Positions 19,308-28,424 of a DNA stretch of 64,000 nt are shown in pieces. How positions within the stretch are numbered: position 1 is the stretch's first letter; the number at the start of each line of letters is the position of its first letter. The position numbers were made by a program, and so were the translations under genes. The notes below the pieces were generated by a model, which worked only from the letters and a program-made list of their open reading frames with translations, ran no database searches and was not told the origin of the DNA. Origin of the DNA: Methanosarcina mazei S-6 (GTDB lineage Archaea > Halobacteriota > Methanosarcinia > Methanosarcinales > Methanosarcinaceae); NCBI RefSeq assembly GCF_000970205.1, contig NZ_CP009512.1, positions 2,294,001-2,358,000 of the forward strand, given 5' to 3'.

Positions 19308-19592
19308 TTGTTATCTAAAATTCCTGTAGACCTTAAGAAAATATCCGGAGAAGATATAGATAAGGAAATTCTCAGAGCCGGGATTGTTGCCGAGATCGAT
19401 GCCATAAATCTTTATGAGCAGATGGCTGCCCTTACGCAAAATGAAAATATAAAACGTGTCCTTCTGGATGTGGCAAAAGAAGAAAAAACACATATAGGGG
19501 AGTTTCAGGCACTTTTACTCAGGTTTGATGCGCAGCAAAAACAGGAACTTGAAGAAGGAAGTAAGGAGGTTGAAGAGGAGCTGTCCAGGTGA
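19308..19592 (+). CDS. Encapsulated-ferritin-like (EncFtn) protein without encapsulin
   Basis: A 94-residue two-helix protein with Glu29 (AEIDAINLYEQ), Glu59 and His62 (KEEKTHIGEF). The spacing 30 and 3 residues equals that of Glu32/Glu62/His65 of bacterial EncFtn, which oxidises Fe2+ as an annular decamer inside encapsulin shells. The sequence is also close to the ferritin-like domain fused to the Pyrococcus furiosus encapsulin, as I recall it. No shell gene is in the window and the C-terminus shows no targeting peptide. The start is TTG, eight bases after GGGGGT. The probable role is iron oxidation or oxygen protection. Confidence 0.85.
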   Translation: MLSKIPVDLKKISGEDIDKEILRAGIVAEIDAINLYEQMAALTQNENIKRVLLDVAKEEKTHIGEFQALLLRFDAQQKQELEEGSKEVEEELSR

Positions 19593-19721
19593 GCAACTCA
19601 AATAATACATGAAGCAATACATAAAGCCTCTGATTTTTAGATTATTAACTTTTTCCGGATTATTTAAAGACTATGGAAGTTTCCGTTAACTTCTAATTCC
19701 ATAGGGAGAAGCATAAAAACT

Positions 19722-19745
19722 CTGAGATAAAAACTCAGGCTTTTT
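19722..19745 (+). terminator. Hairpin with T-run after the ferritin-like gene
   Basis: CTGAG (19722-19726) pairs with CTCAG (19734-19738) and is followed by GCTTTTT. The stem is short, but the placement 130 bp after the stop codon and the T-run fit a terminator. Confidence 0.4.
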
Positions 19746-19855
19746 ACACAAAAACCAATAACTTAATATAAATTGAGATATACCGAAACTGCTAAAGAGG
19801 ATGTTACTATCACATTGCGTTCAATATCACGAAAAAGTTAAAAGGAGCGGGTAGA

Positions 19856-20026
19856 ATGTCGCCTGTCGAAATACAAATGTCAGTAAATGCATTGTTTTTT
19901 TCGTCCATATGTGCAATAATGTTATTCGTCGCTAACGAGTTTTTTGCCTGGCAGAGTCCAAAATATCATCAGATAAATCCTTTTTTGTATACATGGAAGA
20001 TGATCAAGACAATGAAGTTATGGTGA
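19856..20026 (+). CDS. Small single-span membrane protein, 56 residues
   Basis: ATG 19856 is preceded by AGGAGCGGGT at good spacing and opens a 56-residue frame ending TGA 20024-20026. Residues 10-31 (NALFFSSICAIMLFVANEFF) form a membrane helix, followed by an aromatic and basic tail (YTWKMIKTMKLW). It belongs to no family I know. The strong ribosome-binding site and clean topology support translation. Confidence 0.6.
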   Translation: MSPVEIQMSVNALFFSSICAIMLFVANEFFAWQSPKYHQINPFLYTWKMIKTMKLW

Positions 20027-20594
20027 ACTGAGATATTACCCATGCGTTGAGACAGGCACTGAAAGTGAGACTATATAAACTCTCAGCCTTGAACACATAA
20101 TTTTAGCAGTGCTGGAAAAAAGAAATTATCTTTTTTGGTACCATCCACCCGAAAAATGGCATTCTTCCGCTCCTGTACTCATCCTCCACCTCAGTTAGCC
20201 TCTGATGTGAAAGGATATTTTATAGTAAAGTGAATTTATTACTTTCTTTAAAGAATGCAGGATATAACGTATCTTGTTCTCCTATTCTTCATGGTAAAAT
20301 ACAAAGAAGCTTTAAAATGAAAATCCAGTATTATCAGCTCAATGCTTTTTGATCTTATCCAAAACTCAAATGTTGACTGGGTGAGATTTCTAAAATAAGA
20401 TTATTGCGGTTCTCGTGTGAGTGGGAAATAGTTGACATCACTGACAGGCTATGTTTTTGAAGAAGCGTTCTATCAATATTTTATAGGCTGTACATCAGTT
20501 ACTTCTAAACTCTTTTAAATGTATTAAAAAACAGACACCTTAAGAGCATTTCCACCCTCACTTTTGAAAAATTGACATTATGAAACCTTTATAT
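20027..20594. other. Intergenic region
   Basis: About 570 bases without a convincing reading frame, RNA gene or repeat. Confidence 0.5.
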
Positions 20595-20870
20595 TTAAAC
20601 CAGGTTTATCCAGAGAACCAGTAGAAGGTGAACTCCAATAAACGCAGGCACGGAGTACCTGAACAGGGGTTTCTGCGTCTTGTGCCTGAACTGTACCATT
20701 CCAAGCCACGCGCCGATTGGACCGAAAAATGCAGCTATCAACAGGCTCTGTTCCGAAATGCGCCATTTTTCCTTTCTTGCTTTGTATTTATCCATCCCGT
20801 AGAGGGCAAAAGAAACTGCGTTAAGGGCGATATAAACGAGAGGAAAAAGAAAGTAAACAGGATCTGTCAT
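20595..20870 (-). CDS. DUF1294 small membrane protein
   Basis: A 91-residue protein with two or three helices and the family pattern NAVSFALYGMDKYKARKEKWRISE, then FFGPIGAWLGMVQFRHKTQKPLF. DUF1294 proteins are small integral membrane proteins, sometimes fused to cold-shock domains; their function is unknown. GGAG lies about 12 bases before the ATG. Confidence 0.9.
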   Translation of the reverse strand: MTDPVYFLFPLVYIALNAVSFALYGMDKYKARKEKWRISEQSLLIAAFFGPIGAWLGMVQFRHKTQKPLFRYSVPAFIGVHLLLVLWINLV

Positions 20871-21019
20871 AGGAAAGAATTCTCCTTCATAATAATTAAA
20901 GGCTGTGATGTTCGATAGAAACTATTTTATTTTGATTTCGATGAAGAATTTTACAATTTAATTCAACTTTAGATAATTGAAATCTGGCTTTCATTAACAT
21001 GATTGGAAATGATTTTTCG

Positions 21020-21502
21020 TTATACTTCCAGGCTGCAAAGAATTTTAGATGAAACCGCCATTCCCATGCATGTGTCCAGTGTTTCCGAGGACATCATTCC
21101 TATTACCTTTCCTCCCTGCACGATAGGAGAGCCGCTATCCTCTGGAGCCGGCATATCGTGGCACTGGAATCCCAGAAAAAGTAATGAAGCCCCGGAGTTA
21201 GCTACCCGACAATAACGGATGGTACGGGTATCGTTGATAAGCTCAGCCAGTTCCAGCTCAGCCGGGATGCCAAATTCCGTGATTTCAACCGGGGTATCAG
21301 GAGGAAGCTCTATAAGGACTACACCGTGATCTTTCAGAATTCGCGTAACAACAAATTTCTTTCCATCAATTATCGGACGGTCTCCTTCTCCCTGGAATAA
21401 ATGGGAAACCGTGACCGCGTAAAGAACTCCCTTGAGTAAGATTACAGCACCGATAATACCGCGTTTACCATTGTGAAAAAAAGAACTGCCTGCTTTTATC
21501 AT
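21020..21502 (-). CDS. Trypsin-like serine protease fold protein
   Basis: A 160-residue protein. AVTVSHLF gives a candidate catalytic His34, KDHGVVLIEL a candidate Asp58, and PEDSGSPIVQGGKVIGMMSS the Ser123 loop in the place of the classical GDSGGP. The order His-Asp-Ser and the GKVIG strand after the serine match chymotrypsin-fold peptidases. No signal peptide is visible, so it may act in the cytoplasm. It is shorter than secreted trypsins and may be a minimal or non-peptidase member. GGTGA precedes the ATG by six bases. Confidence 0.6.
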   Translation of the reverse strand: MIKAGSSFFHNGKRGIIGAVILLKGVLYAVTVSHLFQGEGDRPIIDGKKFVVTRILKDHGVVLIELPPDTPVEITEFGIPAELELAELINDTRTIRYCRVANSGASLLFLGFQCHDMPAPEDSGSPIVQGGKVIGMMSSETLDTCMGMAVSSKILCSLEV

Positions 21503-21642
21503 AAGCTTTCACCAGCCTGCCGGTTTCGCCTGGGTATGGTTATTGTATTTTCGGGGTTTACGTAAAATTAGGTTTCAATTATATTTAACTTTAATATAAA
21601 AAAGATTTATTAACTGAGGATTATTCGATCACTCAGAAGTTT

Positions 21643-22278
21643 TTACTCAGATGCTTTATCACCCGGGTTCTTAACGCTTCCCTTTAATTCTGGAATAATT
21701 CTGTGAACCTTTTTCTGGTATTCCCTATACTCATCACCGAACTGTGCCACAAGCCTTGTTTCCCAGTGCAGAGATCCCAGAAACAGGTAAACAGTGGTCA
21801 GAAGGTATACGATAAGAAGGTTTACGGTCATAAAGGGAGTGAGCAGCATTACGACCAGCCCCGAGAGCAGGAAGGGGTCCCTTACCCACCTGTAAATTCC
21901 CTTTATCTTCAGGGAACCTTCTTCTGAAGCCTGTGGACCGGACAGCTGCGAGCGTATTTTAAACCTGTGCGGTGCATTCCAAAAAGCCATGGGAGCAAGA
22001 ATACCTGCAATAACCTGTCCACCGACCATGAGCCAGCGCCAGGGAGAAGGTATTTTATAGAGGATACGCCCCGGGTTTTTGTAGAGCTGATAGGCAAGCG
22101 GCAATACGGTCAGAACTGCAACAAGGCTGTATGCCGGCAAATAAAGTTTTTCTGCCCTGGGACCGGCAGCTTTCATGACCATGCGTTTGAAGGGCAGGCT
22201 AGCAGTCAGGCTGTGAATAACTGCAAATGCTACCAGAGAAAAAACAGGTGTAGTTTTAGAAGAAACCAAATCCAGCAA
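21643..22278 (-). CDS. NnrU/isoprenylcysteine-methyltransferase-like membrane protein
   Basis: About 211 residues with five or six helices. The C-terminal GIYRWVRDPFLLSG...LHWETRLVAQFGDEYREYQKKVHRIIP follows the PEMT/ICMT membrane methyltransferase pattern, in which the RHP-like and E-R-x-L segments bind S-adenosylmethionine; the N-terminal FAVIHSLTASLPFKR recalls NnrU. The substrate is unknown. TTG 22278 is almost on top of its GGGG, so CTG 22275 or TTG 22269 may be the real start. Confidence 0.75.
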   Translation of the reverse strand: MLDLVSSKTTPVFSLVAFAVIHSLTASLPFKRMVMKAAGPRAEKLYLPAYSLVAVLTVLPLAYQLYKNPGRILYKIPSPWRWLMVGGQVIAGILAPMAFWNAPHRFKIRSQLSGPQASEEGSLKIKGIYRWVRDPFLLSGLVVMLLTPFMTVNLLIVYLLTTVYLFLGSLHWETRLVAQFGDEYREYQKKVHRIIPELKGSVKNPGDKASE

Positions 22279-23133
22279 TCCCCTTTATTTTATTTAAATA
22301 GCTTATATCTCCACACTAATATGAAAAGTTTGCTATAGTGCCCAAAAAAGAGTGGAAGTGAGGACAATTAACTGGACTGATTGGGATAGAAGATAATTGA
22401 AGTGCAGGAAGATTGATATGGAAGGATTGATACGGGTTAATGCTCATAAAGTTTAAACATTATACTGATGACAACGTAAATCTCATCCTCAGTTTGACAG
22501 TATAAATTAAATTTAATGAGAAGCTTCAGTTTTTTACCAAAAATCAATTGACAGTATTCATAAATTTCATCAAATTGCCTCTGATGTTCCAGCTTCACAA
22601 TCACTATAAGGTAAATTAGTAGGGATTTTTGTCCTATTTTGGCATTTTTGGTATCTGACTTTTTAGATACTATCTGTGTTTTATCTGGGATTCATGTTTT
22701 CTGTCAAATTCTATACCAAAATTTTGATCAAAAATTATGAAAATAGCCATCAAGAGAAAGAGAATCATCTGTCAAATTGAATCGTAAAAAATGGGCAAAA
22801 ATTTGTTGAAATAATATTACTTATTATTCCAACAGATATGAAAACAGTCTTTCAACATAAAAATCAAACTGTCAAACTTAGGTCTCATTGGCCGTAGCGT
22901 AAATTTCATTTTCACTGTCAGGCAAGTCATAGTAGATGATTCCCCAAAAGATTTCTGTGTAAGGGGGTTAAAAAATAAGGATTATTGGGGAATGGTTTTG
23001 AAGAAACGTTTTTAAAAAATGTTATTGGGGTAGTTATTATAAAATCATATTTATAAAATTATATTGAGGTGCTCATAAAAATTGAAAATGTTAAGTCAAC
23101 TTATAATCAAGCCGACTTATGACGTTTTCAAAT
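22279..23133. other. Intergenic region
   Basis: About 850 AT-rich bases. No reading frame, RNA or clear repeat was found. Confidence 0.5.
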
Positions 23134-23562
23134 TTATTTAGTAATAATAGTTTTATGAACCCATAGCTTTCCGTTGTAACCAGTGCACTTGATAGTCAGA
23201 CAGCTAATATAATAACCATTCTTTGCATACTTGTGTACCGGATTTTTTAGCTGTGGGGTAATTTTCGTTCCTTCCAGATGAGTCCCATCTCCAAAGTCCC
23301 ATCTGATATATGTCTCTGTACCTTTAGACAGGTCCTTGAACTGTACTATTCGTGAATCAGTACTCGAAGCTGGTACCACCGTATAATCAATGTAATTACC
23401 CCCACCGGTTAAACGTTGTGTTGCTGGGGGAGTTCCTGCACCAAGGGGAGTTTTGTACACATTAAGTGCTGCAGAGGCTGCTGAAGACAATAAAGCCAGA
23501 ATCATCAATGTGGCGAAAACAGACAGTGTCATTTTCCATATATACTTTCTATTATTTTTCAG
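23134..23562 (-). CDS. Secreted PKD-domain protein
   Basis: The mature part is one PKD domain with YIRWDFGDGTHLEG and NPVHKYAKNGYYISCLTI, a beta-sandwich common on Methanosarcina cell surfaces. Its N-terminus (TLSVFATLMILALLSSAASAAL) is a signal peptide. ATG 23532 is inside this peptide. AGGAGG at 23571-23576 points to CTG 23562, which adds a basic n-region LKNNRKYIWK and makes a textbook signal sequence. It probably binds other surface proteins or sugars. Confidence 0.82.
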   Translation of the reverse strand: MKNNRKYIWKMTLSVFATLMILALLSSAASAALNVYKTPLGAGTPPATQRLTGGGNYIDYTVVPASSTDSRIVQFKDLSKGTETYIRWDFGDGTHLEGTKITPQLKNPVHKYAKNGYYISCLTIKCTGYNGKLWVHKTIITK

Positions 23563-24563
23563 TTTATTTCCCTCCTGTTTTTCTCATTACATGATCCGGG
23601 ATACCCCGTAATCAAAAACAACAGAATAAAATTACTCAAAAACTACAGGAGAAATTAACATATAAACATACTTATTTTCTAGAAATTAAATAAAAATTAA
23701 GATGCCAGTTTAAAACTTGATAATGCTTTATTTTCCGGTCTAAAACATGATAACAGTATAAATTCATTTATTAATAGCCTCACCCGTTTTAATCAAAAAA
23801 ATAAGGACTATGAGGAGGTTATAGAGTATACAGATCTGGAGAAATTTATTTATTATTGAGAAAGTTAGGAGGTTATTGATGCGCTGACTTCTGAGTCAGG
23901 GCATCCTTAAATCGCTTGATTTCCAGCAAGAATCGACGAAATATCCACAAGTTATAAAATTTTATAAATTTCAGGTATATGATAAATACAATGCTTAAAA
24001 AATGGCTAAAATACAATACTCAAATATGGTTAAAATACAATATTCAAATATAGCTATTCTGTGCCAGAATCCAAGTGTCTTAGAGCCATTAATTTAACTG
24101 GTCCGGATGCTCATGAAGTTCTTTTGAATGAAAAGACACTGAGTAAAAACATTTTAGCATGAGACTTCCAGAAGCCTTTCAGAGTCCTTACTGGTCTGAC
24201 AATTATCAGCCTGGGTAAAAGTGGATCCGTGAGAGTGAGGATTTCTGAGAACAGAAACTTATAATAAAAACACAGATTTTCTAAAATCCAGAATTGCGTT
24301 TTTTCACCTATCGACATATAAAAGGTTAGTACAAAGGTTAGTACAAAGGGTAGAATTCAAACCATCAGATTTTCTTTCCAGATGCAGAAATTCACTCAAC
24401 AATATTTATATGTGGGAAGGGTTACAGTAAAGAAGGATTTTTCCAAACATTTTATATTACTGATAAGATTAATTAAGATAGCATGACATGTAGAGACATG
24501 GCATTCATGCATAAAAACTTATGACCTGAGAATGGTTTCACAAATCAAAAGAAGGTTCTGTTA
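23563..24563. other. Intergenic region with a 28-nt hairpin
   Basis: About one kilobase. GATGC/GCATC and CTGACT/AGTCAG nest as one hairpin at 23878-23905 with a four-base loop and a single mismatch. It is preceded twice by GGAGGTTAT (about 23813 and 23869). No protein gene is convincing. Confidence 0.5.
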
Positions 24564-25865
24564 ATGAAATACTGGCAGCCGAAATACGAAACAATGAACC
24601 CCGACGAAATGAAGAAATTGCAGCTGAAACGCCTTCAGAAAAGCGTAAAGCTGGTCTATGACAATGTTCCTTTTTACAGGCAGAATTTCAAAGCAGCCGG
24701 AGTCACTCCTGATGATATAAAAACCCTCGATGATGTCCGTAAACTGCCTTTCACACGCAAAACAGACCTTCGGGACAATTATCCTTTCGGCCTTTTTGCT
24801 GCAAAAAAAGAAGATATAGTACGCATTCATGCATCCTCAGGGACAAGTGGAAAACCAACGGTTGTCGGTTATACTGCAAAGGACATAGAGACCTGGTCAG
24901 ACCTTATCGCCCGCAGCCTCACAATGATAGGCCTTTCAAAGGGCGACACGATCCAGAACTCCATGAACTACGGCCTCTTTACAGGCGGACTCGGATTCCA
25001 CTACGGCGTTGAAAGGATGGGAGCGATGATCGTGCCGGCAGCAACAGGAAACACTGCCAGGCAGCTTGAGATGATGATTGACTTTGGGGTAACCGCAGTC
25101 CACTGCACTCCTTCCTATGCTTTCTACCTTGCAGAAACCGCAGAAGAACTCGATCTTATAGACAAGCTATCTTTAAAAGCAGCAATCTTTGGAGGCGAGC
25201 CCTGGTCGGAAAACACCCGCAAGCAGCTTGAGAAAAAGCTCAACCTCAAAGCCTACGACTGCTACGGCTTATCCGAAATGTTCGGGCCCGGTGTCGGCTT
25301 CGAATGCCAGGAACAGGACGGTCTGCACATCTGGAGCGACAACTTCTTTGTAGAAGTCCTTGACGAAAACGGAGAGCAGGTTTCAGAAGGCGAAAAAGGC
25401 GAACTTGTCATTTCCTCAATCAACAAAGAAGGCTTCTGTAATATCAGATACCGCACAGGCGACATGACAAAACTCCTCGAGTCAGAATGCGACTGCGGCA
25501 GGACAACCACAAAGATCTCACGCCTGCTCGGCAGGGCCGACGACATGCTCATAGTCAGAGGGATTAACGTTTTCCCCTCCCAGATCCAGGACGTAATTTC
25601 AAAGATCCCGCAGGTAGGCGAACACTTCCAGTTGATCCTCGACCGCAACAAACACATGCTCGATGAACTCACAATCGAAGTTGAACTCGAAGAAAATGCC
25701 TTTACCGGCGACCTCAAAGACTTAAAAGCCGTCCAGGACCATGTACAGCACGAACTTAAAGCTGTCCTGAATATTCGCACAAACGTCGAACTGCTGGAGA
25801 AAGGTAGCATAGAGAGGACCGCAGGAAAGGCAAAGAGAATCATTGACAGAAGACCTCAGATCTGA
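24564..25865 (+). CDS. paaK: Phenylacetate-CoA ligase
   Basis: A 433-residue adenylate-forming enzyme. SSGTSGKPTVVGYT at residues 91-104 is the phosphate-binding loop, YGLSEMFGPGVGFEC the aryl pocket and adenine motif, YRTGDMTKL the hinge Asp, and IVRGINVFPSQI with the terminal GKAKRI the C-terminal catalytic Lys region. It makes aryl-CoA from arylacetate, ATP and CoA. In methanogens it typically partners indolepyruvate oxidoreductase in making aromatic amino acids from arylacetates; no partner gene is adjacent. AGAAGG precedes the ATG. Confidence 0.95.
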   Translation: MKYWQPKYETMNPDEMKKLQLKRLQKSVKLVYDNVPFYRQNFKAAGVTPDDIKTLDDVRKLPFTRKTDLRDNYPFGLFAAKKEDIVRIHASSGTSGKPTVVGYTAKDIETWSDLIARSLTMIGLSKGDTIQNSMNYGLFTGGLGFHYGVERMGAMIVPAATGNTARQLEMMIDFGVTAVHCTPSYAFYLAETAEELDLIDKLSLKAAIFGGEPWSENTRKQLEKKLNLKAYDCYGLSEMFGPGVGFECQEQDGLHIWSDNFFVEVLDENGEQVSEGEKGELVISSINKEGFCNIRYRTGDMTKLLESECDCGRTTTKISRLLGRADDMLIVRGINVFPSQIQDVISKIPQVGEHFQLILDRNKHMLDELTIEVELEENAFTGDLKDLKAVQDHVQHELKAVLNIRTNVELLEKGSIERTAGKAKRIIDRRPQI

Positions 25866-26201
25866 CATCCATGCAGTTTGGAATCATTGTTTACTAACTT
25901 AAATGGTCAGGGAATTTTTATTCTCTGATCCCTTCAACTTTTTTGCTTCCGTTAAGCAATTTTTTGATCCTTTTTTTCAAACAACAACCATGTTGAAAAT
26001 ATCGCTTTTTAAAGCCCCAGGCAACTACACGCTCGACGCAGGCGAGTGGCTTTTCCGTAAAAGCTGCAAAAAAGGTGAATTTCCTGAATTTAAGAAGAGC
26101 CCTAAAAACCAGTTAAAACCCGAAATTACTCACTTTAACCTTTCTAAATAGCAAGAAGGTATAATAAAACACGATTTGGTGTTATAGCCAAAAAGATAAG
26201 G

Positions 26202-26222
26202 AATGTGTTGAAATAACACATT
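26202..26222 (-). terminator. Hairpin after first duplicated gene
   Basis: AATGTGTT and AACACATT form a perfect 8-bp stem with a five-base loop, 27 bp past the stop codon. On the minus strand it is followed by CCTTATCTTTTT and a second stem of TTTGGC type. The arrangement is conserved in the other copy. Confidence 0.65.
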
Positions 26223-26248
26223 CATCCAGAGCTTGAACTTGCTTAATA

Positions 26249-27790
26249 TTAGGAGCTCATGTTACCAGAGCTCATTGGATCAAACTTTATAGCCCTATCA
26301 TACACGATTTCTGAGTAAGCTGGGCCGGTTTTTGTAGTGTTTTCCATATAGAGTCTCCAGGCAATGAAAAGAGGCTGATCCAGTTCTAAACCATGAGCTC
26401 CCTGACCATAAGGAACTTCATAGCAGTATTGATCATCCTCACTGCAGTTTCTGGCGAGCTTGTAGACATAGAGGTATTTCGCGTTTGGATTGTCAGGGAG
26501 GTATTCCTCAGCAGACCCGCTGAAATCTGCGTCTGTGATTGCTCTGACACCATTCCACACATCAGCTCCGTATATTGCGAAGTTCGAGTACGTTGCCTTT
26601 CCTGTGGCTACATGGTTGACCCCATAGACGATTATGAATTCATCGGAATCATTGCCCAGAGTGATTGCCGGGTCTCGCAGGAAAGGATAGTACTGCGAGG
26701 TGTCAAAGAAAGGAGGTGTAGGCGAAGAGATACTCTGGTTTGCTGTCCAGAGATAGCACGCGTCGTTAGCTGGACCCAGGACATTTATACCTCTCTGGAT
26801 AGCATCAGTCCCTATAGGAACTGTCTGACTGGTTGGAAGCGCTGTGGCATTTGATTCGTTATACTTGTCAAGAATCGCAATCCTTAGCTCTTCGAGATCA
26901 TCCATGAGGTCAAACTCTGTTTTCCCGGTTCCACGAACCCTTAGCTCCGGATAATCATACGGGTCAAGTTCAACAGTTTCGTTGGGAGTAATCCTGAAAA
27001 CAGTACCGGTTGAATTATTGATGTAATTCTCACCAGCCTGGGTGTCATTGAACAGGGCCGGGCGGATAAATGAGGCAAATGTATCTGAATCATTCTCCAC
27101 GCCCAGGTTCAGTATGACAGAGGGAAGAACCTGGGTATTAATTATATTATCCGAATATCCTGCAGACTCGGCAGCAGCCCGGATGCGCTGGTCAATGCCT
27201 CTGTCAGCAGTAACGATTATTACTGTGGTTTGATTGAAAGGATTTCCAGAAGCCCCATCCGGAGTCCCTTCGGTTTTGATAACCAGGTTGTTTATCGTAT
27301 CTGCTAAAGTAGCAAAGATCCATCTCCTCTCGTTCCCGATTGTCCTGTGTATCACAAAATTTTCGTAGCTGAAGTACCTGCATTCAGGCGGTGTCCTTCC
27401 CACGAAAACAACAGCCTCATCAGGACCAAGATTCCAGAAAGGAGTTGTATTCTCGCTTACTCCAAGCGTACTGGTTATTTGATTAATTCCTTCTTCTACT
27501 TCATAACCAGGCGCCGGTGGAACAAAATAGATCAGATATTTTGTGGTGGGATTATTTCCGTATGCAGAAGGCATTACTCCTTCCTCATATAACCTGAGAA
27601 AATCAAAAAATCCCAAGTCACCTTCCTGTACGATGAATCCATCCTGTTCTAAAGCCTGTTGAAAAGCCTCTGTGTCATCTACCTCTGTGTCGTTTACCTC
27701 TGTGTCGTTTATTTCCATATCCTCTGCAAGGGTAGTTCCTATTGACATTGTAAGCAAAACGGTTAGTATAACTACTAAATAATTTTTCGT
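26249..27790 (-). CDS. Secreted Asn-rich glycoprotein of unknown family, copy 1
   Basis: About 513 residues: a signal peptide, an acidic NDTEVNDTEVDDTE segment, then a soluble domain with many N-x-S/T sequons, so N-glycosylation is likely. Landmarks are NNPTTKYLIYFVPPAPGYE, DEAVVFVGRTPPECRYFSY, IIVTADRGIDQRIRAAAES, YDYPELRVRGTGKTEF and EFIIVYGVNH. I recognise no domain. The conventional start TTG 27757 leaves a damaged signal peptide. Alignment with copy 2 shows that the homologous start codon is ACG 27790, eight bases after GGGGG. Confidence 0.8.
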   Translation of the reverse strand, partial: TKNYLVVILTVLLTMSIGTTLAEDMEINDTEVNDTEVDDTEAFQQALEQDGFIVQEGDLGFFDFLRLYEEGVMPSAYGNNPTTKYLIYFVPPAPGYEVEEGINQITSTLGVSENTTPFWNLGPDEAVVFVGRTPPECRYFSYENFVIHRTIGNERRWIFATLADTINNLVIKTEGTPDGASGNPFNQTTVIIVTADRGIDQRIRAAAESAGYSDNIINTQVLPSVILNLGVENDSDTFASFIRPALFNDTQAGENYINNSTGTVFRITPNETVELDPYDYPELRVRGTGKTEFDLMDDLEELRIAILDKYNESNATALPTSQTVPIGTDAIQRGINVLGPANDACYLWTANQSISSPTPPFFDTSQYYPFLRDPAITLGNDSDEFIIVYGVNHVATGKATYSNFAIYGADVWNGVRAITDADFSGSAEEYLPDNPNAKYLYVYKLARNCSEDDQYCYEVPYGQGAHGLELDQPLFIAWRLYMENTTKTGPAYSEIVYDRAIKFDPMSSGNMSS

Positions 27791-27857
27791 ATACTTTTCC
27801 CCCTATCATTTATACTTATTCTCGCAAAGAATTGCATTTAAAAAAGAAGAATCGCAT

Positions 27858-28094
27858 TTAAAAAGAAAGAATCTCTTTAAATACTTTATAAGCATGTATG
27901 ATTTTGATACTTCTTAAAAATGAAATGTAATTCTTTACAATGGATACTATAATTATAATTAAATATATTAGAAACCTTGGTGGAACATTAACTAAACTTG
28001 GATAGTTGATCTGTTGATTGTTCGAATGATTCCTTATTCCCATACTGCTTTCACCTGTTCTTACTTTGTTAAAATAAAGTACAGAAATACCCAA
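27858..28094 (-). CDS. Possible small protein upstream of copy 1
   Basis: A 78-residue frame. A segment with KVRTG...INYPSLVNVPPRFLIYLIIIIVSIVKNYISF is paralleled by a frame upstream of the second copy (30093-30278) with the same VPPRFLIYLI core and a hydrophobic run. Because the whole region is duplicated, conservation of the frame is only weak evidence. It could equally be a leader region of the secreted-protein gene. Confidence 0.2.
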   Translation of the reverse strand: MGISVLYFNKVRTGESSMGIRNHSNNQQINYPSLVNVPPRFLIYLIIIIVSIVKNYISFLRSIKIIHAYKVFKEILSF

Positions 28095-28357
28095 AGCACC
28101 TAAAAAATTTTAAGTATATTTTCATATTATTCCCCAGAACAGTCAAATATAAATACTGCTTTCTAAGAACCGGGGAAATCCAACGCTCGACGAAGGAGAG
28201 CAGCCTTTCCCGTGAAGTATGCAAAAAAGATGGATTTCCTGAATTTAAGAAGAGTCCTAAAAACCAGTTAAAACCTGAAAATTATTCATTTTAACCTTTC
28301 TAAATAGCAAGAAGGTATAATAAAACACGATTTGGCGTTATAGCCAAAAAGATAAGG

Positions 28358-28378
28358 AATGTGTTGAAATAACACATT
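28358..28378 (-). terminator. Hairpin after second duplicated gene
   Basis: The same AATGTGTT/AACACATT stem as in copy 1. Here a second perfect stem TTTGGC/GCCAAA at 28331-28348 lies further downstream with a T-run between, on the minus strand. Confidence 0.65.
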
Positions 28379-28424
28379 CAGTCAGAGCTTGAATTTCTTA
28401 ATCAAAGCTTGAACTTACTTAACA

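Noticed and set aside
24111-24317. 68-codon frame in the 23.6-24.5 kb gap
   Set aside because: No start signal and a composition expected from AT-rich non-coding DNA.
25903-26151. 82-codon frame after the phenylacetate-CoA ligase gene
   Set aside because: It has no ribosome-binding site, and the matching DNA in the second duplication unit (28160 onward) has a stop in this frame. The similarity reflects the duplicated downstream segment, not a protein.
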